The notes beneath the pieces are model-generated. The model saw only the letters and a list, made by a program, of their open reading frames with translations. It was not told the DNA's origin and did no database searches. Source: Candidatus Kaistia colombiensis (GTDB taxonomy: Bacteria > Pseudomonadota > Alphaproteobacteria > Rhizobiales > Kaistiaceae). Taken from it: 64,000 nt of DNA. Below, piece after piece: positions 42,957-52,228 of this stretch; position 1 is the first letter of the stretch, and each line of letters opens with the position of its first letter. The stretch spans positions 1,068,501 to 1,132,500 of the forward strand of contig CP119318.1 in assembly GCA_029203105.1 (NCBI GenBank). The letters run 5' to 3'. The position numbers were made by a program, and so were the translations under genes.

Positions 42957-43235
42957 ATGAGCGACAAGCCAAACCTTCTGATCACGCCGACGCGGTTCGA
43001 GATGGAGGTCGACGGCTATGTCGCCTTTATCCTCTACCGGATGCAGGGCGACGTCATCGAACTCGTCCACACCGAAGTGCCGCCGGAGCTAGGCGGACGC
43101 GGCGTCGGCACCAAGCTGGTGCGCGCCGTGCTCGACAACATCCGGGCTCGCGGCGCCAAGCTGCATCCGCTCTGCCCCTTCGTGCACGCCTATATCGCCC
43201 GCCACCCCGAATATGCCGATCTCGTCACCGACTGA
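42957..43235 (+). CDS. Small GNAT-type N-acetyltransferase (YidJ-like single-domain)
   Basis: A 92-residue protein consisting only of the short Gcn5-related domain. The acetyl-CoA-binding segment is PPELGGRGVGTKLVRAVL, followed by KLHPLCPFVHAYIARHPEY, which is the hallmark of this mini-family. The acceptor is unknown. It starts with ATG at 42957 and ends 22 bp before the flavoprotein gene, with which it may be co-transcribed. Confidence 0.88.
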   Translation: MSDKPNLLITPTRFEMEVDGYVAFILYRMQGDVIELVHTEVPPELGGRGVGTKLVRAVLDNIRARGAKLHPLCPFVHAYIARHPEYADLVTD

Positions 43236-43257
43236 ATCCAGCGGAGCGGAGAGATGC

Positions 43258-44640
43258 ATGCCTTCCTATGACGCCATCATCATCGGCACCGGCCAGGCCG
43301 GGTCGCCGCTCGCCGGCCGGCTGGCGGGAGCCGGCCAGAAGGTCGCCATTGTCGAGCGAAACCTGTTCGGCGGCACCTGCGTCAACACCGGCTGCACGCC
43401 GACCAAGACGCTGGTCGCCAGCGCCAAGGCGGCGCAGATGGCGCGCCGCGCCGCCGAATTCGGCGTCGTTCTCGACGGGCCGGTCAAGATCGACATGAAG
43501 AAGGTCAAGGCGCGCGCCGACGCCGTCTCCGGCGCGTCGCGTGACGGCATCGGCAAATGGCTGGACGGCATGGCGAATTGCACCGTCTACCGCGGCCATG
43601 CGCGCTTCCTCGACCGGCGCAGCGTGCGGGTCGGCGACGAGGTGCTCTCGGCCGACAGGATCTTCATCAATGTCGGCGGTCGCGCCATCCTGCCGGAGAT
43701 ACCCGGCCTTGCCGGAGTGCCGCATCTGACCAACAGCACGATCATGGACCTCGACGTCGTCCCCGATCATCTGCTGATCATCGGCGGCAGCTATGTCGGG
43801 CTGGAATTCGCGCAGATCTATCGCCGCTTCGGCGCCAGGGTGACCGTGTTCGAGGCGGGGCCGCGTCTGATCCGTCGCGAGGACGAGGATATTTCGCGGG
43901 CCGTGTCGGACATCCTGACGGCGGAGGGCATCGACATCGTCGTCGATGCGGCGGGCCTGGCCGTCGGCCGGGGAACCAACGGGGCCGGCGGCATCGCCGT
44001 CAGCCATGATGGCCCGAACGGCCTCAAGGCGGTTTTCGGCTCGCATCTTCTCGTCGCCGCCGGGCGCCGTCCCAACACCGACGATCTCGATGCCGAAAAG
44101 GCCGGCATCGCCCTCGACGCACATGGCACCATCATCGTGGATGACGCGCTGCGCACCAATGTGGACGGCATCTGGGCGTTGGGTGATTGCAACGGCAGGG
44201 GCGCCTTCACCCATACCGCCTACAATGATTTCGAGATCGTCGCCGCCAATCTGCTCGACAACGACCCGCGCCGCGTCAGCGACCGCATCCCGGTCTATGC
44301 GCTCTATGTCGACCCGCCGCTCGGACGGGTCGGCCTGACCGAGACCGACGCGAAGAAAACCGGCAGGCGCGTCGCCGTCTCGACCCGGCCGATGTCCCGC
44401 GTCAACCGGGCGATCGAGAAGGGGGAAACGCAGGGTTTCATGAAGATCGTCGCCGACGCCGATAGCGGCGAGATCCTCGGTGCCGCGCTGCTCGGCACCG
44501 GCTGCGACGAGGTTGTGCACGCGCTGATCGACGTCATGTATGCCAAGCGGCCCTACCAGCAGGTGCGCCGCGGCGTCCATATCCACCCGACCGTGTCGGA
44601 GCTGTTGCCGACCATGCTGGGCGACTTCCGCCCCAGCTGA
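43258..44640 (+). CDS. FAD-dependent pyridine nucleotide-disulfide oxidoreductase (mercuric reductase/dihydrolipoamide dehydrogenase-like)
   Basis: A 460-residue flavoprotein. ATG 43258 gives MPSYDAIIIGTGQAGSPLA with the FAD GTGQAG motif at 10-15. The redox pair is Cys41/Cys46 in GGTCVNTGCTPTKT. The NAD site is IIGGSYVGLEFAQ, and the second FAD motif is GIWALGDCN. The C-terminal base is the His of HIHPTVSELLP. The CVNTGC spacing and the absence of an N-terminal metal-binding domain or C-terminal cysteine pair argue against a real mercuric reductase. The substrate is unknown. Confidence 0.9.
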   Translation: MPSYDAIIIGTGQAGSPLAGRLAGAGQKVAIVERNLFGGTCVNTGCTPTKTLVASAKAAQMARRAAEFGVVLDGPVKIDMKKVKARADAVSGASRDGIGKWLDGMANCTVYRGHARFLDRRSVRVGDEVLSADRIFINVGGRAILPEIPGLAGVPHLTNSTIMDLDVVPDHLLIIGGSYVGLEFAQIYRRFGARVTVFEAGPRLIRREDEDISRAVSDILTAEGIDIVVDAAGLAVGRGTNGAGGIAVSHDGPNGLKAVFGSHLLVAAGRRPNTDDLDAEKAGIALDAHGTIIVDDALRTNVDGIWALGDCNGRGAFTHTAYNDFEIVAANLLDNDPRRVSDRIPVYALYVDPPLGRVGLTETDAKKTGRRVAVSTRPMSRVNRAIEKGETQGFMKIVADADSGEILGAALLGTGCDEVVHALIDVMYAKRPYQQVRRGVHIHPTVSELLPTMLGDFRPS

Positions 44641-44737
44641 CGTCGCCGCCGCCAGCCTTTCCAGTGGTTGCAGGGATCGACCTTTGCTGACGCGCGGTGG
44701 TGGCGCAATGGCTCATGTATGGTAAATGTTAAGGATA

Positions 44738-44750
44738 GTCTCATAGAGAC
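44738..44750. promoter_or_regulatory. Palindrome GTCTCATAGAGAC upstream of tamA
   Basis: Five perfect pairs flank ATA, 53-65 bp before the putative TTG start of tamA. It could be a small operator or the base of a 5' leader hairpin. No regulator is identified, so the call is tentative. Nothing else is seen in 44641-44802. Confidence 0.35.
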
Positions 44751-44802
44751 AGGAGCGTAGTGGCCGATGTAGCGTTCCGGCGATGTGTAGGGTGCAATAC
44801 CG

Positions 44803-46770
44803 TTGACAGTCTCTCCTTTCTCGCCGCGTGGAAACCGCTTGCGGCGCCGGTTGCACAAGACCCTGGCCTCGACGCTCGTGCTGGTGATGGTGGGTTCCTC
44901 GGCGGGCTATGCGCAGGAGAGCGGCTTCTTCGACGGCATTCGTTCGTTCTTCGGCAAGACCAAGGAAGAGCCGGTTGCCGACGCCGTGCCCTACAAGCCG
45001 ACGGTCAACGTCATCGACGCGTCGCGCTCGCTGCGCAAGGCGATCACGGCCGCCTCCAACCTGCAATCGATGAAGAAGTCGCCGCCATCGGGCGCCGCCG
45101 GCCTTCTCCGGCGCGCCCGCGCCGACATCGATCAGATCACCGCCGCGCTCTACGCCAGCGGCTACTATGCCGGCACCATCCACATCACCATCGCCGGCCG
45201 TGAACTCGAAGCGCCCGATATCCTGCAGGCGATCGAGGCGGCACGCGCCGCCGGCCCGGTTCCGGTGCAGATCGACGTCACGCCCGGTCCGTTGTTCCAT
45301 TTCGGCAGCATCACGCTGGTCGACGCCGATCATCACCGGCCGCTGGCGATGGCGCCGACGCTGAAGAGCCTGCGCATCCAGCCGGGCGATGAGGCGAAGT
45401 CGACCACCATCCTCGATGCTGAAGGCCGGATCGCCGAATTCTACCGCAAGGAGGGCCACGCCTTCGCCAAGGTCGTCGACAAGGACGTCGTCGCCGACCA
45501 CGCCACCAACCTCGTCAACGTCACCTATGTCGTCCGAACCGGCCCGGCCGTCGCCTTCGGCCAGGTTACCGTTTCCGGAACCGACAAGGTCCGGCCCTCC
45601 TTCGTGCAGGAGCGGGTCCGCATCATTCCGGGCGAGATGTTCTCGCCGCAGCGCCTCGCCGATACGCGCAAGTCGCTGCTGCGCTATGAGGCGTTCTCCG
45701 GCGTCCGTATCCGCGAAGGCGACAAGCTCGACGCCGATGGCCGCCTGCCGGTCGATGTCGAGGTGACCGAGCGCAAGCCGCGCTATGTCGGCTTCGGCGC
45801 CAAATATTCCTCGACCGACGGCTCGTCGATCAACGGCTTCTGGGGCCATCGCAACCTGTTCGGCGGCGCCGAGACGCTGCGCCTCGACGGCCAGGTCTCG
45901 TGGTTCGGCGGCAAGTCCAGCGTCGTGCCGGACGCCAATCCGTTCGGCTACCGCTTCGCCGCGACCTTCGGCAAGCCCGGCGTGCTGACGCCGATCGACG
46001 ACCTCGTCGCCCAGGCGGCGATTCTGCGCGAGGTCACCGACGCCTATGTCCGCGAGGCGGCGACGCTGACCGCCGGCATAAGGCGCAATTACTCCGACCA
46101 CTTCTCGGTGCAGGTCGGCCTCGATCTCGAGCAGTCGCATGTGCAGGACGCGAATGGCTCGCGCGACGACACCATCGTCGGCGTGCCGGTCGAGGTCGCC
46201 TACGACACCACCGACAATCCGCTCGATCCCTCGAAGGGCATCCGCGCCAGCGGCACGTTCGAGCCTTTCGCCTATCTCGGCCAGGCCAGCGCCGGCCCGA
46301 TGATGTTCAAGGGGTCGCTGTCGAGCTACCGCGCGCTGGACGAGGACAATCGCTACATCCTCGCCGGCAAGATCTCGGCCGGGACGATCTTCGGCGCCGA
46401 CCTGCTCGACGTGCCGCCGCAGCGCCGCTTCTATGTCGGCGGCGGTGGATCGCTGCGCGGTTTCAACTACCAGTCGGCGAGCCCCCGCAACGCCGCCGGC
46501 GACATTATTGGCGGCCTGAGCTACGTCACCGCCTCCGTCGAGGCGCGCGTCAAGATCACCGACACGATCGGCATCGTGCCGTTCGTCGATATCGGCTCGG
46601 CCTCCGAGGGCTCGGTGCCCGACCTGAACGACCTGCGCTATGCCGCCGGTCTCGGCCTGCGCTACTATACCGGCATCGGTCCGGTGCGGCTCGATGTGGC
46701 TATTCCGCTCAATCCGGAACCGGGTGATACCGGCTACGGCGTCTATATCAGCCTTGGACAATCGTTCTGA
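44803..46770 (+). CDS. tamA: Outer-membrane translocation/assembly protein TamA
   Basis: A 655-residue BamA/Omp85-family protein. The start is uncertain: TTG 44803 (after AGGGTG) yields a signal peptide RLHKTLASTLVLVMVGSSAG then YAQ. Residues about 70-320 form three POTRA domains (DQITAALYASGYYAGTIHI, FHFGSITLVDA, FGQVTVSGTDKVRPSFVQER). The rest is a 16-stranded barrel with FYVGGGGSLRGFNYQS, the conserved RGF loop, and the aromatic ending YISLGQSF. It partners with TamB to insert outer-membrane proteins and move lipids. Its stop overlaps the tamB start. Confidence 0.9.
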   Translation: MTVSPFSPRGNRLRRRLHKTLASTLVLVMVGSSAGYAQESGFFDGIRSFFGKTKEEPVADAVPYKPTVNVIDASRSLRKAITAASNLQSMKKSPPSGAAGLLRRARADIDQITAALYASGYYAGTIHITIAGRELEAPDILQAIEAARAAGPVPVQIDVTPGPLFHFGSITLVDADHHRPLAMAPTLKSLRIQPGDEAKSTTILDAEGRIAEFYRKEGHAFAKVVDKDVVADHATNLVNVTYVVRTGPAVAFGQVTVSGTDKVRPSFVQERVRIIPGEMFSPQRLADTRKSLLRYEAFSGVRIREGDKLDADGRLPVDVEVTERKPRYVGFGAKYSSTDGSSINGFWGHRNLFGGAETLRLDGQVSWFGGKSSVVPDANPFGYRFAATFGKPGVLTPIDDLVAQAAILREVTDAYVREAATLTAGIRRNYSDHFSVQVGLDLEQSHVQDANGSRDDTIVGVPVEVAYDTTDNPLDPSKGIRASGTFEPFAYLGQASAGPMMFKGSLSSYRALDEDNRYILAGKISAGTIFGADLLDVPPQRRFYVGGGGSLRGFNYQSASPRNAAGDIIGGLSYVTASVEARVKITDTIGIVPFVDIGSASEGSVPDLNDLRYAAGLGLRYYTGIGPVRLDVAIPLNPEPGDTGYGVYISLGQSF

Positions 46771-49700
46771 TGCCCCGCGCCCTCACCATCCTGCGCTGGT
46801 TCGGCGTCGGTTTCATCGCCGTCCTGATCACGCTCGTCGCCCTGTTCGGCTTCCTGCAGACCGGCCCCGGCCTGCGCGCGCTCGCCAGCCTCGGCAGCCG
46901 GCTTGCCAGCAGCGACGGCCTGACGGTCAAGATCGAGGGCCTGTCCGGTTTCGTGCCGTCGGACATGAGCATCGCGCGCATCGACGTCGCCGACGCCAGC
47001 GGTCCGTTTGCCGAAGTCGAGAACCTGCATCTCGCCTGGCATCCGCTGTCGCTGCTTTCCGGCAAGGTTTCAATCGCCGATCTCGCTGCCGACCGCGTCG
47101 CCGTCTCGCGCAAGCCCGTGCTGCCGCCCGCGCCGCCGAAGGCCGCCAGCGGCGGCGGCATCCCCTTCATCCGCGTCGCGCTCGACCGGCTGGACATCGC
47201 CAAGATCGAGCTCGGCGAGCCGGTGCTCGGCATGGCGGCGACGCTCAATCTCCAGGCTTCCGCCCGGCTTGTCGATCCGGCCGAGGGGCTGGCGCTCGAT
47301 TTCGCGCTTGAGCGCGAGGACGCGCCCGGCGAGATCAAGGGTCGCGCCCGGTATGCGCCGGGCAACGGCACGGATTCGCTCTATCTCGACGTCACGGCCA
47401 GCGAGCCGGCCGGCGGCCTGGTCGCCCGCCTGGCGCAGATCGAGGGCCTTCCCGCCCTTTCGCTTTCGGTCAAGGGCAACGCGCCACTCGATAATTGGGA
47501 TGGCCGCATCGCGCTCGACGCCGGCGCCGCCGGCCATCTCGGCGGCACCGCTGCCGTCAAGCAGGTCGAGAATGGCCGCCGCATCATGCTCGATCTCGCC
47601 GGCGACGTGGCCGGCCTGGTTCCGGCCAACATTCGTCCGCTCTTCACCGGCCAGACGACGCTGATCGGCTCGGCCATCGTCGGGCCGCAGGGCCGCATCG
47701 CCATCGAGGGGCTGAACGCCACCGCCGCCGGCTTCGGGCTGGCGCTGCTCGGCCAACTCGACACCGCGGCCAAGACCGCCGACCTGAAGCTCGATCTGGT
47801 CGGCGGCGATCCCTCTCATTTCGCCGCCTTCGCGCCGGGCGTCACCTGGTCCGGCTGGCGCCTGAACGCCGCCGTCACCGGCGCCTTCGCCTCGCCCTCC
47901 GTCGATGCGACCTTGACCGCCAACGATCTCTCCGGTGCCGGCTACGGCGCGCGCGACCTGCAGATCGTCGCCAAGACCGCGCCGGCCACCGGCGGCGGCC
48001 TGGCCTTCACCGTCGACGGCAATGCCGGCGGCCTGTCGGCCGAAGATCCGAAGGTGTCCGCCGCGCTCGGCCAGACGGCGAAACTGTCGGCGACCGGCTC
48101 GGTCGGTGATGCCGGCCCGGTCCTGACCGACGCCAAGGTGACGCTGGAGCCGCTCGATCTCGCCTTCACCGGTACCGCCGCTGCCAAGTCGGTCCAGGGC
48201 GCGCTCCGCCTCGAGCGACTGAACCTCGCCGCCTTCTCCGGCCTCGCCGGCAGGCCGCTTTCCGGCAGCGCCGTGCTCGATGCCAAGATCGACGCCGACC
48301 CGTCGGTCCGCCGTATCGCGCTCGACCTCGACGGCTCGTCAAAAGCGATCACCGCCGGCATCGCCCAGGTCGACGATTTCTTCGCCGGCGAGAGCCGGGT
48401 CAAGGGTTCGGTGTCGCTGGCCGAGGATGGTCGCATCGCCGTCAACGGCCTGACGCTGGCCGCCAAGGGGCTCGACGTCGCCGTCGATGGCGGCATCGAG
48501 AAATCAGCCGCCGATCTGACGGCGCGGGTCAAGCTGGCCGATCTGAAGCAACTCGATCCCCGCGTCTCGGGGGCTGCCAATGCCGATCTCCGCTTCACCG
48601 GCGGTCTCGACGCGCTGGGCCTGACCGGCAAGGTGGCGATTCCGTCCGGCATGGCGATGGACCAGAAGATCGAAAATCTGGCGCTGACCGTCGACCTGAC
48701 CGACCTGACCGGCCGCCCCGGCGGCAAGGTGGCGCTCGATGGCAAGCTTGCCGGCAAGCCCGTCAAGGGCGGCGCACAGCTGACCTCGCTCGCCGATGGC
48801 GGCCGTCGTCTCGATGATCTCGATTTCGCCATTGGCAGCGTCCGCGCCAAGGGCGCGGCGGCGCTGGCCGCCTCGGGCCTCGTCGATGGCAAGATCACCA
48901 TCGCCGCGTCCAATCTCGCCGATCTCTCGGCCCTGATCCTTACCGACATCGCCGGTCGCCTCGACGCCACCGTCGTGTTCGACGCTTCGAACGGCGCCCA
49001 GCGCGTCGCGGTCGACGCGAAGGCGCAGGGGATCGAGGTTGCCGGCAACCGCGTCGACAAGGCCGATATCAACGCCCGCATCGTCGATCTCTCCGGCACG
49101 CCTGTCCTCGATGGCAAGGTCGTCCTGGCTGGTGTCCGCGCCGGTGGCCAGGTCATCGAGAATGCGACGATCAACGCGAAGAGCGCCGGTACCGCCACCG
49201 ATGTCACGCTCGACACCGCGCTGATGGGCGCGACCATCAATGCCAAGGCGCGTATTTCGCCGGCAGGCAGCGATACCAATGTTCGCCTCGACACGCTGAA
49301 GCTCGCCCGTGCCGGCACCAATGTGACGCTGGCCTCGCCCTCGAACATCACCATCGCCAAGGGTGGCGTGACGATCGACAAGCTGGCGCTGGTCACCGGC
49401 GATGGCCGCGCCAATATCAGCGGCAAGGCCGGCGAGACGCTCGATCTCAACGTCGACCTGCGCAACCTGCCGCTGTCGCTGGCCTCGCTCGCCGCCCCGA
49501 CGCTCGACATAAAGGGCACGCTGAGCGGCACCGCTCGCGTCACCGGCAAGGCGACGGCACCGGCCGGCGACTACGATCTCAAGGTGGCAAAGCTCACCAA
49601 CGCCGATATCGCCAAGGCGGGTCTCGGCCCGTTCGACATTTCCGCGCGCGGGAAATTGGGCGGCGGCCGCGTCGGCGTCGAGGCGACGATCAACGCGCCC

Positions 49701-51083
49701 TCTGTCTCCGGCCTGACGATCAACGGCTCGGTGCCGATCGCCAGCGGCGACATGGACCTGAAGATCAAGGGCGCGATCGACCTTGCCATCGCCAATACGG
49801 CGCTCGCCACTTCGGGCGGCAATCTGCGCGGCAAGGCGGTGATCGACGCCGCGCTCGGCGGCCCGACCTCGGCGCCGCGCGCTTCGGGCACGGTCCGCGT
49901 CTCGGGCGCGAGCTATAACGATTCGCTGAACGGCATCGCGCTTTCCAACATCGAGACGGTGCTGACCGGCTCGGACCGCGCGGTGAACGTCACCTCCTTC
50001 TCGGCCCAGACCGTGAATGGCGGCCGCATCGTCGGCAAGGGCAATGTCGCGCTCGACCCGGCGCAGGGCTTCCCGGCCGCCGTCGAGCTGACGCTGCAGA
50101 AGGCGACGCTGGTGTCGAGTGACCTGATGCGACTGGTCGCCGACGGCAAGATCGGCATCCAGGGCCCGGTCGCGACGCGGCCGAAGATCGCCGGCCAGAT
50201 CAATGTCCGCAGCCTCGACATCAACATCGCCGACAAGCTGCCGGGCGGGCTCGATCCGCTCGCCGTCCGCCACGTCAATACTGGCAAGGGCAACGCGACG
50301 TCGGCCAAGGGCGGCATGCGGGCGCAGGCGCAGGCGCGCGCCGCCGCGACGGCCAAGAAGAAGTCGCAGCCGGCGAGCCCCTTCGTCGCCGATCTCGACC
50401 TGAAGATCTCGGCCCCGAATGGCGTGTTCGTGCGCGGCATGGGCATGGATGCCGAATTCGGCGGCGACCTGACCTTGCGTGGCACGACGGCCGACATGGT
50501 GACAATGGGCGGCTTCGAGCTGAAGCGGGGCCGTTTCAACATCGTCGGGCGCCAACTCGATTTCAGCGAAGGCAAGATCACCTTCAATGGCAGCCTCGAT
50601 CCGGAGCTCAACTTCAAGGCCGATACGGCGGGTGGCGATGTCACCGCCAGCATCATCATCTCGGGCAATGCCTCGGCACCGGAAGTGAGCTTCTCCTCGG
50701 TGCCGACGCTGCCGCAGGACGAAGTGATCGCCCGGCTGCTGTTCGGCCGTGCGATCAGCACGCTGACGGCCGGCCAGGCGCTGCAGGTGGCGCAGACGGT
50801 GGCGCAGTTCTCCGGCGGCGGGCCGGGCGTGCTCGATTCGGTGCGCCGTTCGCTCGGCGTCGACACGTTGAACATCGGCACGGATGCGAGCGGCAAGGGT
50901 GGCCAGATCGGCGCCGGCAAGCGGCTGAACGACAAGATCTATGTCGGCGTCCAGCAGGGCACGTCGCCGGATTCGAGCAAGGTCACGGTCGATGTCGACC
51001 TGACCCGCAATATCCGCATCCAGGGCGCCGCCGGCGCCGACGGCTCGAACGAGCTCGGCATCGGCGCGCAGTGGGATTATTGA
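46770..51083 (+). CDS. tamB: Translocation/assembly module protein TamB
   Basis: A 1437-residue inner-membrane-anchored protein. One N-terminal membrane segment (WFGVGFIAVLITLVALFGFL) is followed by about 1300 residues of repetitive beta-strand material, with alternating phrases such as LDGKLAGKPVKGGAQL that suit a beta-taco groove. The C-terminal DUF490 domain contains GMGMDAEFGGDLTLRGT, LPQDEVIARLLFGR and the ending NELGIGAQWDY. It spans the periplasm to reach TamA. An Ala/Gln/Lys-rich stretch near 50310-50375 interrupts the C-terminal domain and is probably a flexible loop. ATG overlaps the tamA stop. Confidence 0.93.
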   Translation: MPRALTILRWFGVGFIAVLITLVALFGFLQTGPGLRALASLGSRLASSDGLTVKIEGLSGFVPSDMSIARIDVADASGPFAEVENLHLAWHPLSLLSGKVSIADLAADRVAVSRKPVLPPAPPKAASGGGIPFIRVALDRLDIAKIELGEPVLGMAATLNLQASARLVDPAEGLALDFALEREDAPGEIKGRARYAPGNGTDSLYLDVTASEPAGGLVARLAQIEGLPALSLSVKGNAPLDNWDGRIALDAGAAGHLGGTAAVKQVENGRRIMLDLAGDVAGLVPANIRPLFTGQTTLIGSAIVGPQGRIAIEGLNATAAGFGLALLGQLDTAAKTADLKLDLVGGDPSHFAAFAPGVTWSGWRLNAAVTGAFASPSVDATLTANDLSGAGYGARDLQIVAKTAPATGGGLAFTVDGNAGGLSAEDPKVSAALGQTAKLSATGSVGDAGPVLTDAKVTLEPLDLAFTGTAAAKSVQGALRLERLNLAAFSGLAGRPLSGSAVLDAKIDADPSVRRIALDLDGSSKAITAGIAQVDDFFAGESRVKGSVSLAEDGRIAVNGLTLAAKGLDVAVDGGIEKSAADLTARVKLADLKQLDPRVSGAANADLRFTGGLDALGLTGKVAIPSGMAMDQKIENLALTVDLTDLTGRPGGKVALDGKLAGKPVKGGAQLTSLADGGRRLDDLDFAIGSVRAKGAAALAASGLVDGKITIAASNLADLSALILTDIAGRLDATVVFDASNGAQRVAVDAKAQGIEVAGNRVDKADINARIVDLSGTPVLDGKVVLAGVRAGGQVIENATINAKSAGTATDVTLDTALMGATINAKARISPAGSDTNVRLDTLKLARAGTNVTLASPSNITIAKGGVTIDKLALVTGDGRANISGKAGETLDLNVDLRNLPLSLASLAAPTLDIKGTLSGTARVTGKATAPAGDYDLKVAKLTNADIAKAGLGPFDISARGKLGGGRVGVEATINAPSVSGLTINGSVPIASGDMDLKIKGAIDLAIANTALATSGGNLRGKAVIDAALGGPTSAPRASGTVRVSGASYNDSLNGIALSNIETVLTGSDRAVNVTSFSAQTVNGGRIVGKGNVALDPAQGFPAAVELTLQKATLVSSDLMRLVADGKIGIQGPVATRPKIAGQINVRSLDINIADKLPGGLDPLAVRHVNTGKGNATSAKGGMRAQAQARAAATAKKKSQPASPFVADLDLKISAPNGVFVRGMGMDAEFGGDLTLRGTTADMVTMGGFELKRGRFNIVGRQLDFSEGKITFNGSLDPELNFKADTAGGDVTASIIISGNASAPEVSFSSVPTLPQDEVIARLLFGRAISTLTAGQALQVAQTVAQFSGGGPGVLDSVRRSLGVDTLNIGTDASGKGGQIGAGKRLNDKIYVGVQQGTSPDSSKVTVDVDLTRNIRIQGAAGADGSNELGIGAQWDY

Positions 51084-51154
51084 GGCGGGGCGTTCGTGCC
51101 CATCGGGTTGTGCGCTCGCGCCGGCTCTGGCTCAGGCCTGTCCACGTCCTCCGC

Positions 51155-51256
51155 CGTCATCCCTGCGAAAGCAGGGATCCATACGGCCGAGGCATTGGGC
51201 GTTTTCCAGGCCAGCAACCCGGCTGAATGGATCCCGGCTCGGAGGCCGGGATGACG
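51155..51256. repeat. MITE/REP-like element with CGTCATCCC termini (102 bp)
   Basis: The ends are CGTCATCCC and GGGATGACG, an inverted pair. Each end has its own hairpin: CCCTGCGAAAGCAGGG on the left, and CCCGGCTCGGAGGCCGGG on the right. The centre is CAGGCCAGCAACC-like with no coding content. Elements with CGTCATCCC ends are widespread in alphaproteobacterial intergenic DNA in my recollection. It follows tamB. Confidence 0.75.
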
Positions 51257-51322
51257 CCCGCGTGTGTGGCTGGCGTTGTATCCGCCGGGGCGTTCCGCCT
51301 GGTCTTGCTGAAAGCCACCGGC

Positions 51323-51370
51323 AAAAACCCTCGCCCGCTTGCGGGAGAGGGCAGGGCGAGGGGCTTTTTT
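51323..51370. terminator. Bidirectional terminator for tamB and the convergent cluster 6 operon
   Basis: CCCTCGCCC (51328-51336) pairs with GGGCGAGGG (51354-51362). The + strand continues GCTTTTTT and the - strand continues TTTTT, so both directions have a hairpin plus T-run. A nested CCCGC/GCGGG hairpin belongs to the window-wide CCCTCTCCC repeat family, so a repeat seems to have been recruited as a terminator. The SDR stop codon lies in the T-run. Confidence 0.85.
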
Positions 51371-52178
51371 ACCCCGGGAACAGCGTCAAGCCGCCATCGA
51401 CGCGGAGGACCTGGCCGTTGATGAACTTCGAGCCCGAGCCGGCCAGGAAGGCGACGGCGTCGGCGATCTCGGACGGTTCGGCGTAGCGGTTGAACGATTT
51501 TCCCGACGAATCCATCTTCACCGGGTCAACGACGCGGGTCGCCTGGAAGCGGGCCGATTTAGTCGGGCCGGGGCTGACGGCGTTGATCCGCACGCCCTGC
51601 TCGTAGAGCTCCTTGGCGAGGCAGCGCGTGTAATGCACGACGGCCGCCTTCAGCGTCGAATAGACCACTTCCGGCGAGCAGCCCATATGCGCCGCCGCCG
51701 AGGCGATGTTGATCACCGAGCCGCTGCCGGCCGCCACCATCGCCGGCACGAAGGCCTGGCAGACCAGCATGGTGCCGATCAGGTTGTTGTTGGTCAGGAC
51801 CTGGATGTCCTCGAACGAGATGTTGAGCGCGTCGTTCGGCTTCGGCTTGTTGCCGGAAGCGCCGATGTCGCCGCCGGCGCAATTGACCAGCACGTTGACG
51901 GTGCCGAGCTTGGCCTCGATTTCGGCCTTCATCTTCTGGACGGCGGCCGGGTCGCCGATATTGCCGGTGACGGCGACGGTGCGGACGCCGTGCTTGGCGA
52001 TTTGCTCGGCGACTTCGCCCATGTCGGCTGCCTCGCCATATTTGGCAGGGCCCGTCCATTCGAGATCGTGGATGGCGACGTCGGCGCCGAGGCTCGCCAG
52101 CTTCTCGGCCATGGTGCGGCCGAGGCCGCGGCCCGAGCCGGTGACGAAGATGACTTTTCCGGAGAGTTCCTTGCTCAT
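51369..52178 (-). CDS. SDR-family NAD(P)-dependent oxidoreductase (cluster 6, last gene)
   Basis: A 269-residue dehydrogenase started from ATG 52178 behind AGGAG. It has TGSGRGLG (13-20), NCAGG, INIASAAAH, the YxxxK motif in VVYSTLKAAV and the tail RVDGGLTLFPG. The Asp of AIHDLEWTG after strand 2 favours NAD. In cluster 6 it follows the isomerase and probably oxidises or reduces a sugar intermediate. The exact substrate is not visible. Confidence 0.92.
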   Translation of the reverse strand: MSKELSGKVIFVTGSGRGLGRTMAEKLASLGADVAIHDLEWTGPAKYGEAADMGEVAEQIAKHGVRTVAVTGNIGDPAAVQKMKAEIEAKLGTVNVLVNCAGGDIGASGNKPKPNDALNISFEDIQVLTNNNLIGTMLVCQAFVPAMVAAGSGSVINIASAAAHMGCSPEVVYSTLKAAVVHYTRCLAKELYEQGVRINAVSPGPTKSARFQATRVVDPVKMDSSGKSFNRYAEPSEIADAVAFLAGSGSKFINGQVLRVDGGLTLFPG

Positions 52179-52228
52179 TGGCGAGCTCCTTCTGGGTCTT
52201 TTGTTCAAAGCGATGGGTTGGAAGTCGG

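Noticed and set aside
43258..44640. Mercury resistance locus
   Set aside because: No merR, merT or merP gene, no N-terminal HMA domain and no C-terminal cysteine pair.
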